Shown here piece by piece: positions 54,122-63,124 of a stretch of 64,000 nt of DNA. Each line of letters opens with the position of its first letter. Within the stretch, counting starts at the first letter, position 1. Source of the DNA: Acidimicrobiales bacterium (lineage in GTDB: Bacteria > Actinomycetota > Acidimicrobiia > Acidimicrobiales > Acidimicrobilacustridaceae); NCBI GenBank assembly GCA_025455885.1, contig JALOLR010000004.1:124001-188000 (forward strand). The letters are read 5' to 3'. Made by a program: the position numbers and the translations under genes. The notes below the pieces were generated by a model. It ran no database searches. It was not told where the DNA came from and was given only the letters and a program-made list of their open reading frames with translations.

Positions 54122-55327
54122 TCAGAACACCACCGGGTACCGACGCCAGTATCCCCGGGCCGACTCGGGGTCGAGTTCGGCCGGGGCATCGGGGTCGGGT
54201 CGCCCACCGGCGGCCAGTACGGCGCGGACGGCCACCGGGACCAGGCCGTAGAGGTGGTCCTCGCCGGGCGGAGCCCCCAGGGAATCGGTTCCGGCGGCGA
54301 GCTCCTGGCCGATGCAGGCGTGCATGCCGAGGCCGAAGCTGAGGCCCCAGGGCGCCACGCCGGCGGGGAGGCGACGGTGGGGGTCGAAGCGGTCGGCGTG
54401 CTCGCCGAACGCGTCGGGGTCCCGGTTGGCCGCCATGAGGTCGATGACGACCTTGTCGCCCGGGTTGACGACGGCGCCGCCCTTCAGCGAGACCTCCTCC
54501 AGCGCCCATCGCATGGCGACGGGGCTCGACGGCTGCAGCCTCACCGTCTCGTGGACGCAGCGCTGGAGGAAGTCCATGTCCTGCCGCGCCCGTTCGGCGT
54601 CGGCGGGCGAGGTCGTCGTCATCTCGAAGATGCTGTGGAGCGTCCGCACGAACGCCGTGGCCGACGTGTGGGCGCCGGCGAGCAGGTAGAAGCACGTCTC
54701 GCGCAGCACCACATCGTCGGCAAGATCGAGGTCCTCCCGGTTGCGCAGCAGGACGGTGAGCACGTCCCTGGGGAGGTCCTCCTCGTCGATCTGCCCCGCC
54801 GCCAGGCGGGCGAGCTCGGCGCGACGACGGGCGATCGACGGCTGCAGGAACTCGGCGTCGAACTCGCGCAGGGCTCGCTCCACCTCCTGTCGCTTCGCGT
54901 CCCGGTCCCCGGTGTGGTGAGCGAGGGTCGCGCCCTCGATGAACAGCATCATGTAGGAGTAGAGGCGGAACGTCTCGTCAGCGGTGCGGGCGGGTCGGTC
55001 GACCCCCGCGGTGGACGCGGCCAGGTTCATCATCATCTGATGGCTCAGGCTGACCAGCTCGGCCCGGCCTCCGGCCACGTGCGGAGCGAGCGTCTCCTCC
55101 ACGATCGGCGGGAAGAGTTCGCGCTCGTACCGGGCGTGGGTCTCGCGACGGAACAGCCGGTTCTCGAGGCGCCGCCGCGACCGGTGCTCGTCGCCGTGGA
55201 GGTTGACGAGCACGTCCGCCATGACGACCTCGCCGGCGTCGTAGAGCGCCTGTCGGAGCTGCTTCTGACGGAAGGCGTCGCGGGCCTCGTCGTAGGCGGT
55301 GATCGTCACCTCGTTCGATGCGGTCAT
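54122..55327 (-). CDS. Cytochrome P450 (second of two)
   Basis: A 401-residue P450. The I-helix motif is LAGAHTSATAF, ExxR is HETVRLQ, and the heme ligand is Cys338 in SFGLGMHACIGQELA. The N-terminal ~30 residues are short and the C-terminal ~60 residues after the heme site longer and more polar than usual. No ferredoxin follows, so it may use the one encoded at 38.4 kb. ATG 55327 overlaps the ThuA-like stop (ATGA) and has AGGAG eight bases upstream. Confidence 0.93.
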   Translation of the reverse strand: MTASNEVTITAYDEARDAFRQKQLRQALYDAGEVVMADVLVNLHGDEHRSRRRLENRLFRRETHARYERELFPPIVEETLAPHVAGGRAELVSLSHQMMMNLAASTAGVDRPARTADETFRLYSYMMLFIEGATLAHHTGDRDAKRQEVERALREFDAEFLQPSIARRRAELARLAAGQIDEEDLPRDVLTVLLRNREDLDLADDVVLRETCFYLLAGAHTSATAFVRTLHSIFEMTTTSPADAERARQDMDFLQRCVHETVRLQPSSPVAMRWALEEVSLKGGAVVNPGDKVVIDLMAANRDPDAFGEHADRFDPHRRLPAGVAPWGLSFGLGMHACIGQELAAGTDSLGAPPGEDHLYGLVPVAVRAVLAAGGRPDPDAPAELDPESARGYWRRYPVVF

Positions 55328-56097
55328 GGTCGTCGCTCCTGGGTTGGTCGCCACTCGCCCGGGTGGCCGGTCGTGCCGGGCCCGGACGCACCGGGACTCT
55401 TCCTGGCGGCCCAGACCGCGGCCCGGCGGAGGATCGAGCGGTGGCTCGGGTGCTCGACGGAGGCGGGCTCGTGCCCCAGGACGTCGGTGACCGTGCGCCC
55501 CTCGCCGAACTCACGGGCCCACAGGACGGGACGGGGTCGGCCCGCGGTCTCGCTCACCAGGAGGGGGACGAGCCCCGGATCCGAGTCGAGGCGCTCGTAG
55601 ACCTCGTCGAGGACGGAGAAGGGTTCGAGCCCCGCGGTGACGTCGTGCCCACGCCCGGCGTCGGTGACCGTGACCGTGACGTCGCCGACGGGTTCGTGCG
55701 ACGAGGTGGCCCAGTTCCAGGACGCCCCGCACAGCGAGTGCCACGTGGGCTCGGCGTCGAAGCAGATGACGGCGGCGTGGAGGGCGAGGAGGCCGCCGCC
55801 GCCCGCGACGAAGCGCCCGATGGTGGACGCGCCGGCGGGGGGGAGGGTGTAGGGCTCGGCGTCGCGGAGGTGGGCGTAGCGCTCGGCGGCCATGCCCCAG
55901 TGGAGCGCGTGGACGGTCAGCAGGTCGTAGGGGTCACCGCCGGCGCGCTCGGGGCCCGACAGCTCGCACAACATCTCGGTGGGGTCGGTCACGACCGTGG
56001 TCTCGATGCCCTCCTCGTGCAGGAGGGCGGTGACCGACCCGGCGAGAGCACCGAAGTCGTGACCGGGTCCACCCGAGAGGAGCAGGTTGCGGGTCAC
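55324..56097 (-). CDS. ThuA-like domain protein
   Basis: A 257-residue protein with a glutamine-amidotransferase-like (ThuA) fold. It starts NLLLSGGPGHDFGALAGSV and contains GRFVAGGGGLLALHAAVICF, where His and Cys sit near the position of the GATase nucleophile elbow, then WARELGEG-like WAREFGEGRTVTDVLGHE. ThuA proteins occur in sugar and other catabolic operons without proven activity. The GTG overlaps the upstream SDR stop (GTGA). Confidence 0.85.
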   Translation of the reverse strand: MTRNLLLSGGPGHDFGALAGSVTALLHEEGIETTVVTDPTEMLCELSGPERAGGDPYDLLTVHALHWGMAAERYAHLRDAEPYTLPPAGASTIGRFVAGGGGLLALHAAVICFDAEPTWHSLCGASWNWATSSHEPVGDVTVTVTDAGRGHDVTAGLEPFSVLDEVYERLDSDPGLVPLLVSETAGRPRPVLWAREFGEGRTVTDVLGHEPASVEHPSHRSILRRAAVWAARKSPGASGPGTTGHPGEWRPTQERRP

Positions 56098-56915
56098 GTC
56101 GGGGGCGCAGTCCGGTCGCCGAGGCGCGGCCCCACCGAGTCGACCGCCTCGGGGCGGGGAAGGGTGGCGATCACCGACCTGGTGACCCCGCCGTCGACCA
56201 GGATCTCGGTGCCGTTCACGTAGCCGGCGGCGGGGGAGAGCAGGAACAGCACGACGGCCGCCACGTCGTCACCGGTGCCGAGCCGGCCCGTCGGCACCCG
56301 TTCGGATCGGCGGCGGCGGATGTCGGGATCGGCGTAGATCGGCTCGGACATGCCGGTGTCGATCAGCCCCGGGGCGACGGCGTTGACCCGGATGCCCAAC
56401 GGCCCCCACTCCAGCGCCATCTGCCCGGTGAGCAGGGCGATCGCCGCCTTCGTGGCCCCGTAGGCGCCGGCGTTGGGGCCGGGGGCGACGCCGTTCATGG
56501 AGGTGACGGTGACGATCGCCCCCGGTCGGCCGGTGTCGATGATACGACGGGCCACGGCCCGCGCCGTCAGGAAGGTGCCGGACAGGTTGACGTCGACGAC
56601 GGCCCGGAAGTCGTCGGCGGAGTGGGTGAGCAGCGGTCCGAAGCGGACGACGCCCGCGTTGCACACCACGCCGTCGGGCGCCGGGCGGCCGGTCTCGTCG
56701 GCGAAGCGATCGAGGGCGGCGTCCAGGTCGGTCTCGATCGTCGTGTCGGCGACCAGCGCGACGGCGCGGTCGCCGAGCCCGTCCGCGGTTCGGGCCGCCG
56801 CGGCGCCATCACGGTCGAGCACCCCGACGGTCCATCCCGCCCGGACGGCGGCCCCGGCGATGGCGGCGCCGAGGCCGTGGCCGGCGCCGGTGACGACGAG
56901 GCTGGACGGGCTCAT
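56094..56915 (-). CDS. SDR-family oxidoreductase
   Basis: A 273-residue classical short-chain dehydrogenase. The cofactor loop is VTGAGHGLGAAIAG, NAG is in VVCNAGVV, and the catalytic set is Ser in VTVTSMNG with Tyr-x-x-x-Lys in GAYGATKAAI. The C-terminus NGTEILVDGG is typical; about 25 extra residues follow it. A preceding Asp in VGVLDRDG suggests NAD rather than NADP. Second gene of the five-gene operon, 64 bp after the amidohydrolase. Confidence 0.92.
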   Translation of the reverse strand: MSPSSLVVTGAGHGLGAAIAGAAVRAGWTVGVLDRDGAAAARTADGLGDRAVALVADTTIETDLDAALDRFADETGRPAPDGVVCNAGVVRFGPLLTHSADDFRAVVDVNLSGTFLTARAVARRIIDTGRPGAIVTVTSMNGVAPGPNAGAYGATKAAIALLTGQMALEWGPLGIRVNAVAPGLIDTGMSEPIYADPDIRRRRSERVPTGRLGTGDDVAAVVLFLLSPAAGYVNGTEILVDGGVTRSVIATLPRPEAVDSVGPRLGDRTAPPT

Positions 56916-56979
56916 CGGCCGGGGCCGTCGTCAGAGCCGGCCAGAGCTCCGTGGTCACGCCCCGGGTCCGCCTCCGTCG

Positions 56980-58311
56980 TCACGGGTTCACCATCTCCCA
57001 GGTGAGGGGCTGCGCGGCCCACACCCCGACCTTCTCGCCGGGGAGCTGGTCGCGCTCGGGCCACGGGCGAGCGAGGTCCACCGCTCGGCCACGGGAGAAG
57101 ACGTGCCGGATTCGGCGGCGGTCGCCGAGGACACCGATGTCGGTGGAGGGATTCCCGTCGACCACGAGGACGTCGGCCTTGGCATCGGCGGCGATCACCC
57201 CGATGGAGCCGATCGGGAGGCGCAGGGCGATGGCGCCGTTGCGGGTGGCGCAGGAGATGGCCTGGAGGGGGTCGAGGCCCATGGCCTCGACCAGGATCTC
57301 CATCTCGCGGGCATGCCAGTGCCCGTAGGGGGTGAGGGCGAATCCGCTCTCCGACCCGCACAGGATGGGCACGCCGGCGTCGTGGGCCGTTCGCAACATG
57401 CCTGCGGTCGCGTCGATCTCGCCGCGGAACAGGTCGACCTGGGCCGTCGCCGCACCCACCTTGTCGCCGTGGTCGGCGAGGTTGGCGAGGAACGTGAACG
57501 TGGGGGCCACCGCCGCACCGCTCTCGACGATCGCCGCCACGGCCGCGTCGTCGAGATGGGACGCGTGGAGGATGAGGTCGACGCCGGCCTCGGCGGCGAG
57601 TCGCGTCGAGTCCGCGTTGCGGCAGTGGGCGATGGTGGGGGTGTCGAGCGCATGGGCGGTGTCGGTGACCGCCTTGAGCTCGTCGAGCGACCACACCGTG
57701 ATCTCGCCCCGGGTGTTGGGCAGCGAGCCGGTGACGTGGATCTTGATCCAGTCGGCGCCGTGCTTGACCTGCTGGCGGGTGGTGCGGACCATCTCCGCCC
57801 GGTCGGTCATCACGTGGGCGTAGCCGACCCGCCCGGAATCCGGGATGAGGCGCCCGGCGGTGCCGCCGGCCGCGGTGAGCAGGGCGTTGAGTCCGGAGGC
57901 CATGCGTGGGCCCTCGACCAGGCCGGCCTCGATGCCGTCGCGCAGGGCCGGTCCGAGGTCGTGGATGCAGTCGGCGTCGAGGAATCCGGTGACCCCGGCC
58001 CGGAGGAGCTTGGGCACGTTGAACGCCGCCACGAGCATCGCCGTCGACTGGGGGCGGTGGAAGAAGAGCTCGTCGTTGTTCGCCGGTTCGCCGAAGGTGA
58101 TGTGGCAGTGGGCGTCGATCAGCCCGGGCATCACCGTGCAGCCGGCGACGTCGATCCTGCGGACCTCGGGCTCGGCCCGTGTCGCCGCGTCGTCGCCGAC
58201 GGCGACGATCCGGTCGACCTCGATCAGCACGTCGGTGCCCGTCCGGGGCGCCGCTCCCGTGCCGTCGATCACGGCCCCCCCGACGAGGAGGACCTGTGTG
58301 CCTGCGCTCAT
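56980..58311 (-). CDS. Amidohydrolase, imidazolonepropionase-like
   Basis: A 443-residue amidohydrolase_1 member. The metal-binding HxH is in PGLIDAHCHITFG, a Lys in ADWIKIHVTGS is where relatives carry a carboxylated lysine or second-shell residue, and further His lie in PTIAHCRN and LILHASHLDD. Relatives cleave cyclic amides, prolidase-type bonds or lactone-like rings. ATG 58311 has GGGAGG seven bases upstream. It is the first gene of the operon and its promoter overlaps operator f. The longer frame crosses that operator and is not used. Confidence 0.9.
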   Translation of the reverse strand: MSAGTQVLLVGGAVIDGTGAAPRTGTDVLIEVDRIVAVGDDAATRAEPEVRRIDVAGCTVMPGLIDAHCHITFGEPANNDELFFHRPQSTAMLVAAFNVPKLLRAGVTGFLDADCIHDLGPALRDGIEAGLVEGPRMASGLNALLTAAGGTAGRLIPDSGRVGYAHVMTDRAEMVRTTRQQVKHGADWIKIHVTGSLPNTRGEITVWSLDELKAVTDTAHALDTPTIAHCRNADSTRLAAEAGVDLILHASHLDDAAVAAIVESGAAVAPTFTFLANLADHGDKVGAATAQVDLFRGEIDATAGMLRTAHDAGVPILCGSESGFALTPYGHWHAREMEILVEAMGLDPLQAISCATRNGAIALRLPIGSIGVIAADAKADVLVVDGNPSTDIGVLGDRRRIRHVFSRGRAVDLARPWPERDQLPGEKVGVWAAQPLTWEMVNP

Positions 58312-58381
58312 GGCCATGCCTCCCTCGTCACGAACTTCCGGCGTCCGGCGCTCCGAGGCTCCGGGCGCCGGGGGCACCTTC

Positions 58382-58400
58382 GGGTGAACAACGTTAACCC
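58382..58400. promoter_or_regulatory. Inverted-repeat operator f, divergent between amidohydrolase operon and SDR
   Basis: GGGTGAACAACGTTAACCC: near-perfect palindrome, arms GGGT(G/T)AAC, consensus TGAAC-N3-GTTAA. On the minus strand it contains TAACGT (58396-58391), a -10 box for the five-gene operon. The divergent SDR starts 114 bp away on the plus strand. Confidence 0.7.
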
Positions 58401-58513
58401 ACGCGGTCGCGACCCGGGAGGGCCCGCCGTCGCTCCGGGTGCCCGGCGCCGGTGGCCGGTGGGCCACCATGGTGCCGACCGCGACGGGAGCGGGCAGGAA
58501 ACGGAGCGAGGAC

Positions 58514-59266
58514 ATGCAGCGATTCGAGGACAAGGTCGTCCTGGTCACCGGAGCGGCGTCGGGCATCGGCCGCGCCACCGTCGAGCGCCTCGCCGCCGAA
58601 GGAGCGACCCTGGCCTGTGTCGACGTCCAGGCCGAGGCCGTGCAGGAGGTGGCGTCGGCGGCGCGCGCCGCGGGGGCGTCGGCGCGGTCGTGGGTCTGTG
58701 ACATCAGCGACGAGGCCGCCGTGGTGGCCACGGTGGCCGACGTCGTCGACGAGCTCGGGCGGCTCGATTCGCTGTGCAACGTGGCGGGGATCCTGCGCAC
58801 CGCCACCCACAGCCACGAGGTCAGCCTGGCCCAGTGGGACCAGCTCCTCGCCGTCAACCTCACCGGCACCTTCCTCGTCACCCGGGAGTGCCTGCCCCAC
58901 CTCCTCGCCACCGGCGGCAACATCGTGATGACGGCCTCCACGTCGAGCCTCGCCGGCCACCCGTGGATGCTGGCCTACGCGGCCAGCAAGGGAGGCGTGC
59001 TGGCCATGACCTACACCCTCGCCGTCGAGTACGGGAAGCGGGGCCTGCGGGTCAACGCCGTCGCCCCCGGCGGCGTGGAGACCCCGATCAGGGAGATCGA
59101 CTTCCCGTCCGAGGGACTCGACTTCGACCTCTTCGCCCGCATCTCGCCGCTCGACCAGGTGCGCGGGCCGGAGACGGTGGCCAGCGCCATCGCCTTCCTG
59201 GCCTCCGACGACGCCGCCCACGTCAACGGTGAGTGCTTGAGGGTCGACGGCGCCACGTTGGCCTGA
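58514..59266 (+). CDS. SDR-family oxidoreductase
   Basis: A 250-residue classical SDR. VTGAASGIGRATVE binds the cofactor, NVAGIL replaces the usual NNAG, and the catalytic Ser (VMTASTSSLAG) and Tyr-x-x-x-Lys (LAYAASKGGV) are intact. CVDVQ at the end of the second strand suggests NAD(H). ATG 58514 has GGAGCGAGGA upstream. It faces away from the amidohydrolase operon across operator f, so the two are probably induced together. Confidence 0.92.
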   Translation: MQRFEDKVVLVTGAASGIGRATVERLAAEGATLACVDVQAEAVQEVASAARAAGASARSWVCDISDEAAVVATVADVVDELGRLDSLCNVAGILRTATHSHEVSLAQWDQLLAVNLTGTFLVTRECLPHLLATGGNIVMTASTSSLAGHPWMLAYAASKGGVLAMTYTLAVEYGKRGLRVNAVAPGGVETPIREIDFPSEGLDFDLFARISPLDQVRGPETVASAIAFLASDDAAHVNGECLRVDGATLA

Positions 59267-59292
59267 CCGGCGTCGTCGGCTCCCTCGCCGCG

Positions 59293-59298
59293 TACGCT
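59293..59298 (+). promoter_or_regulatory. -10 box of the lipase-like gene, leaderless spacing
   Basis: TACGCT, six bases, ATG 59305. This separates the gene from the SDR transcript upstream, 38 bp away. Confidence 0.6.
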
Positions 59299-59304
59299 CC
59301 GGCG

Positions 59305-60048
59305 ATGGCACGCGTGATCCTGGTCCACGGGGCCTTCAACGAGCTGTGGGGACCCCACGAGCTGAAGTCGCGCTGGCTCCCTGCGCTGCAGGACGGGCTG
59401 TGGCACCACGGCGTGACGATCGGGGCCGACGACGTCGGCGTCTGCTTCTACGGGGACCTCTTCCGACTCGACCTCTCGAGCCTCGAGGCCGACCAGTGGG
59501 AACGGTCGCGGGCCGGTGCGGTCGAGATGCTCGACGCGATCGGCGGGGAGAAGGCGCTCGGGTTCCTCAGCCAGGCGGCCGGCAAGGCCGCCTACGACCG
59601 CACCGTGGACATGATCGCGATCATGAGCGGTGACGACACGATCCGCGCGCAGGTGCGCCGACGCTTCCTCGACGCCCTCGACGACGACACCCGACTGGTG
59701 ATCGCCCACTCGCTCGGCACGGTCATCACCCACCAGGCCCTCGCCGCGAACCCGCAGATCGAGATCGACACGCTCATCACCCTCGGATCGCCCCTCGGTT
59801 CGTCGATGGTCTTCTCGAGGCTGGAGCCGGAGGGGAGCGACGGGTTCGGCCCCTGGCCCGGATCCACCACCAACTGGGTGAACATCGCGGCGCGGGGCGA
59901 TCAGGCTGCGGTGCCCGACCTCGCCGACAAGTTCGGCCCCCGGGTCACCGACCACCTCATCGACAACGGGCATCGGGCCCATGACCCCGAGCCCTACCTC
60001 AACAACGCCGTCACGGGGGCTGCAGTGGCCCGGGCGCTGGGGCTCTGA
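59305..60048 (+). CDS. Alpha/beta-hydrolase, lipase/esterase-like
   Basis: A 247-residue hydrolase. RVILVHGAFNELWG holds the oxyanion HG motif and LVIAHSLGTVITHQ the nucleophile elbow (A-H-S-L-G), with the final catalytic His probably in DHLIDNGHRAHDPEPYL. No signal peptide. The substrate is unknown. It has its own leaderless promoter and no copy of the island operator, so it is placed just outside the regulon. Confidence 0.87.
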   Translation: MARVILVHGAFNELWGPHELKSRWLPALQDGLWHHGVTIGADDVGVCFYGDLFRLDLSSLEADQWERSRAGAVEMLDAIGGEKALGFLSQAAGKAAYDRTVDMIAIMSGDDTIRAQVRRRFLDALDDDTRLVIAHSLGTVITHQALAANPQIEIDTLITLGSPLGSSMVFSRLEPEGSDGFGPWPGSTTNWVNIAARGDQAAVPDLADKFGPRVTDHLIDNGHRAHDPEPYLNNAVTGAAVARALGL

Positions 60049-60251
60049 CGCCGGTCCGGACCGGGCGGTTCAGATCAGCGGTTCGTGGCTTCGGGCTGTG
60101 AGGGACGAAGGTCCAGGTCGAATCTCGACGCCGAGCACTCGGGATCCAGTGGGGGCGCGGGCCTGCCCTCAGTCACCAGGTGACGATCGACCCTTATCCG
60201 GCTGTCAAGGATGGTGGGATGGTGTCGGTGGACGCCCGAGGAGGTGTCGCC

Positions 60252-60908
60252 GTGGCCCATCCCGAATCCGACTACTCGTCGTTGCCGCCACCGCCGAGCG
60301 ACCGCCATTCCGTGGTGATCATGCCGCCGTCGAGCGAGCCGCAGCCCAGGGGGCTCTCACCATGGGTCATCGGGTTCGGGGTCTTCGTGATGGTCGTCGG
60401 TCTGGTCCTCTACGGATGGATCGGGCCGTCCTACCTGATCCCGATCGGACGGCGAAGTGATGATGCCTTCCGCCCGTTCAGCGACCGGAACGAGAGCGCC
60501 ATCGCACTGACGTTGGTGGTGTTGCCACTGGTGGTGGCGCTGTCGGCCGCCATCTACTCCAACGTGCACAACCGACGATCCCGCAGCACCGCCACGGTCC
60601 TGCTGGTGCTCTCGGGCGTCGCTCTGCTCGGCGGTGCTCTCCTGTTGGCATCGGCTCCCTCGGCACCGTCTCGACGGACCTGCGACAGGTGCACCACCGT
60701 CGAATGTCGGGGGGAGAGCCTCGTCAACGGGTCAGGCCCCGATTGGCGTCCCGTGCCGTGTCCCGACGCCTACGTCGAGGGTGCTCGCATCGAGGTCGCC
60801 GCGGTTGGGCTCGGCCTGATGGCGGCGGGAGCTGCCTCCGGGCTGACGGGCCGGAGGTTGCTCCGCCGTCCGGAACCCGCCGTCAGCCAAGACCACCAGG
60901 ACGAGTGA
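60252..60908 (+). CDS. Membrane protein of unknown function
   Basis: A 218-residue protein with a Pro/Ser-rich cytoplasmic N-terminus (~45 residues) and about four membrane segments (WVIGFGVFVMVVGLVLYGW, TLVVLPLVVALSAAIYS, VLLVLSGVALLGGALLLA, and a C-terminal one). Between segments three and four lies an extracytoplasmic loop with four Cys, three in TCDRCTTVEC and one in VPCPDAY, which could form two disulphides. The GTG at 60252 is preceded by AGGAGGT six bases upstream, the strongest ribosome-binding site in the window. The 203-bp upstream gap has lower GC patches; no other gene seen there. Confidence 0.8.
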   Translation: MAHPESDYSSLPPPPSDRHSVVIMPPSSEPQPRGLSPWVIGFGVFVMVVGLVLYGWIGPSYLIPIGRRSDDAFRPFSDRNESAIALTLVVLPLVVALSAAIYSNVHNRRSRSTATVLLVLSGVALLGGALLLASAPSAPSRRTCDRCTTVECRGESLVNGSGPDWRPVPCPDAYVEGARIEVAAVGLGLMAAGAASGLTGRRLLRRPEPAVSQDHQDE

Positions 60909-60945
60909 GTGGGGTGGCCCGGCGCACCGTGACCGACGTAGGTGT

Positions 60946-61331
<386 letters not shown>

Positions 61332-61361
61332 GAGTGCCAGTGTGCCACCTCGGTCACCAGG

Positions 61362-62162
61362 TCAGGTGATGAGCGCCTTTTCCGGGACGGACGCACCGGT
61401 GCGGAAGAACGCGCCGGGGACGGGCACGGTGCCGAGCACGCCTCGCAGGACCGCCATGTGCCGTGCCTCGACCCCGCCGATCGACATGGCGGCCTGGCGC
61501 AGCGCCGGCACCGTGAGCGCGGGCGTGTTCTTGACGTAGGTCGAGGCGGCGATGTTCTCGACCGCCAGGGCCAGGGCGACGACCGACATCTCGTCGCTCA
61601 GCTCGTCGAGCGCCGGAGTGACGGTCTCGGTCAGGAGATACTGGTTGGGTTCGGTGACCTCGGGCTCCCCGAGATCGACCAGCGCCGATCCGATGGCCTC
61701 GCCGTGCTCGACGTGCTGGCTCTGGAAGAGCTCGGCGGTCTCGATGATGGCGGCGGTCTCGAGCAGCCCGGAGTCGAGGGCGGCCTGGTAGACGTCGACG
61801 GCGAGCAGCTCGAGGGACTGGGCGGTCGACAACACGACGACGTCGCCGGCCGGCGAACCAGGGGCGGTGGTGGTGGAGGAGTCGGGTGCCGCCGGGATCG
61901 AGCCGGTGATGGCGACCTGTTCGTCGCTGCCACCCCCGCATGCCACCAGCAGCCCCCCCGCGGCGACGACGGCACCACCGGTGAGGAAGGTGCGACGCGT
62001 CGGGAGGCCGAGGAGGCGGTCCCGCTCGTCGGCGGGCGTGCCGGAGGCGGGGTCGAACGCACGGCGCACGGCCCGGCGCCAGGTCGGCAGCGCGGCCTGC
62101 TGCTCGCGATCGGCGGCTCGCAGCTGGCGGCGGATCTCGTCGTTGGGGAGGTCGATGGTCAT
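61362..62162 (-). CDS. Exported ferritin-like domain protein (second of pair)
   Basis: A 266-residue protein. A ~55-residue cytoplasmic N-terminus precedes a twin-arginine-type signal (RRTFLTGGAVVAAGGLL) ending in a possible lipobox VACG. A Thr/Pro linker leads to a ferritin-like four-helix domain with LELLAVDVYQAAL, FQSQHVEHGEAIG and GGVEARHMAVLRG, whose Glu and His positions could bind a di-metal site. Function is unknown. ATG 62162 has GAGAGGAACC upstream and it follows the paralogue at 62188 by 25 bp, forming an operon. Confidence 0.88.
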   Translation of the reverse strand: MTIDLPNDEIRRQLRAADREQQAALPTWRRAVRRAFDPASGTPADERDRLLGLPTRRTFLTGGAVVAAGGLLVACGGGSDEQVAITGSIPAAPDSSTTTAPGSPAGDVVVLSTAQSLELLAVDVYQAALDSGLLETAAIIETAELFQSQHVEHGEAIGSALVDLGEPEVTEPNQYLLTETVTPALDELSDEMSVVALALAVENIAASTYVKNTPALTVPALRQAAMSIGGVEARHMAVLRGVLGTVPVPGAFFRTGASVPEKALIT

Positions 62163-62187
62163 CTGGTTCCTCTCGGGTCCGCCGTCG

Positions 62188-62922
62188 TCAGCCGACGGGG
62201 AACTGCGCCGGGTCGAACGCGGCCTGCTCGGTGCCGAACGCGGGCATCCAGTCGGCCTGGGGCAGGTCGGCGAGCTGACCGAGCACGACGGCATGCTGGG
62301 ACTCGATGGGCAGGATGGTGGCGGCCGGGCCGGCGACGACCCAGTCGAGCACGCCCAGGGCCCGCAGGTAGGTGGCCGCAGCCCCCTCCTCGACCCCGTA
62401 CAGGACCGTCAGGACCTGGTTCTGGTCGGTCGCCGCGTTGAGCTGGGGCACGACCGCGTCCACCACCGCCTGGTTGGGGGTGAAGCGCTGCAGGTCCTCG
62501 GGGATGAGCCCCCGCAGCGCCTCGGCGTGCTCGGCGTGGTGGCGGCCGAACATCCGGGCCGTCTCGGCGGCGGTGGTGTCGAGGCGGGCGTCGTCGACGG
62601 CGACCTGGTAGGCGGCGGCGGCGGCGAGCTCGAGGCTCTCGGCGAAGAGCACGAGGTCGAGGTCGGCGGGGGCCAGCTCGGGGGCCGAGCCGCCGTCGGC
62701 CTGGGCGGCGACGCCCTGGGCGAGGGCGACCCCGCTGACCGTCACGGCGCCGAAGGCCATCGCGCCGAGCCCGAGGTTGCGGACGAACCGGCGCCGGGAG
62801 TCCACCAGGCCCGGGTCGCGGTCGTCGAGGTGCAGCGCGGCCAGGTCGTCCTGGATGGTGCGCATCCCCTCGCGGTGCTGCTCGTCAACCTCGTCCACCA
62901 GGCGGCGGATCCTCATCGACAT
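62188..62922 (-). CDS. Exported ferritin-like domain protein (first of pair)
   Basis: A 244-residue paralogue of the downstream gene. The Tat signal is RRRFVRNLGLGAMAFGAVTV, without lipobox, so the protein may be released or anchored by its signal. The ferritin-like helices include FAESLELAAAAAYQVAV, MFGRHHAEHAEALRG and LPIESQHAVVLGQL with the same Glu/His pattern. ATG 62922 follows GAGGACGCACC. A TACGGT box at 63066-63061 is a possible promoter about 140 bp upstream. Such tandem Tat-ferritin pairs occur in other actinobacteria; their role is not established. Confidence 0.88.
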   Translation of the reverse strand: MSMRIRRLVDEVDEQHREGMRTIQDDLAALHLDDRDPGLVDSRRRFVRNLGLGAMAFGAVTVSGVALAQGVAAQADGGSAPELAPADLDLVLFAESLELAAAAAYQVAVDDARLDTTAAETARMFGRHHAEHAEALRGLIPEDLQRFTPNQAVVDAVVPQLNAATDQNQVLTVLYGVEEGAAATYLRALGVLDWVVAGPAATILPIESQHAVVLGQLADLPQADWMPAFGTEQAAFDPAQFPVG

Positions 62923-63124
62923 GGTGCGTCCTCTTCGGTGCGGGTGGATCTGGTGGTGGTGCGGGTCGGGCCCGGGCACCGGGCGCTCACCTGCGCCCCC
63001 CACCTTTGTCGACGGCGGGGGCGCCGATCACATCGGGTCGGCGCGGGCTCGGTCCGGTGGACCGTATCCGATGTCGCGATCGCCCCCGTGACCGGCGTCG
63101 CCGCGGTCCCCTTCCGGCGGTGGC

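Noticed and set aside
39282-58400. Assigning the inverted repeats to the cholesterol regulator KstR
   Set aside because: The KstR motif has AAC and GTT separated by two bases; all six sites here have three. No steroid ring-degradation genes are present in the window.
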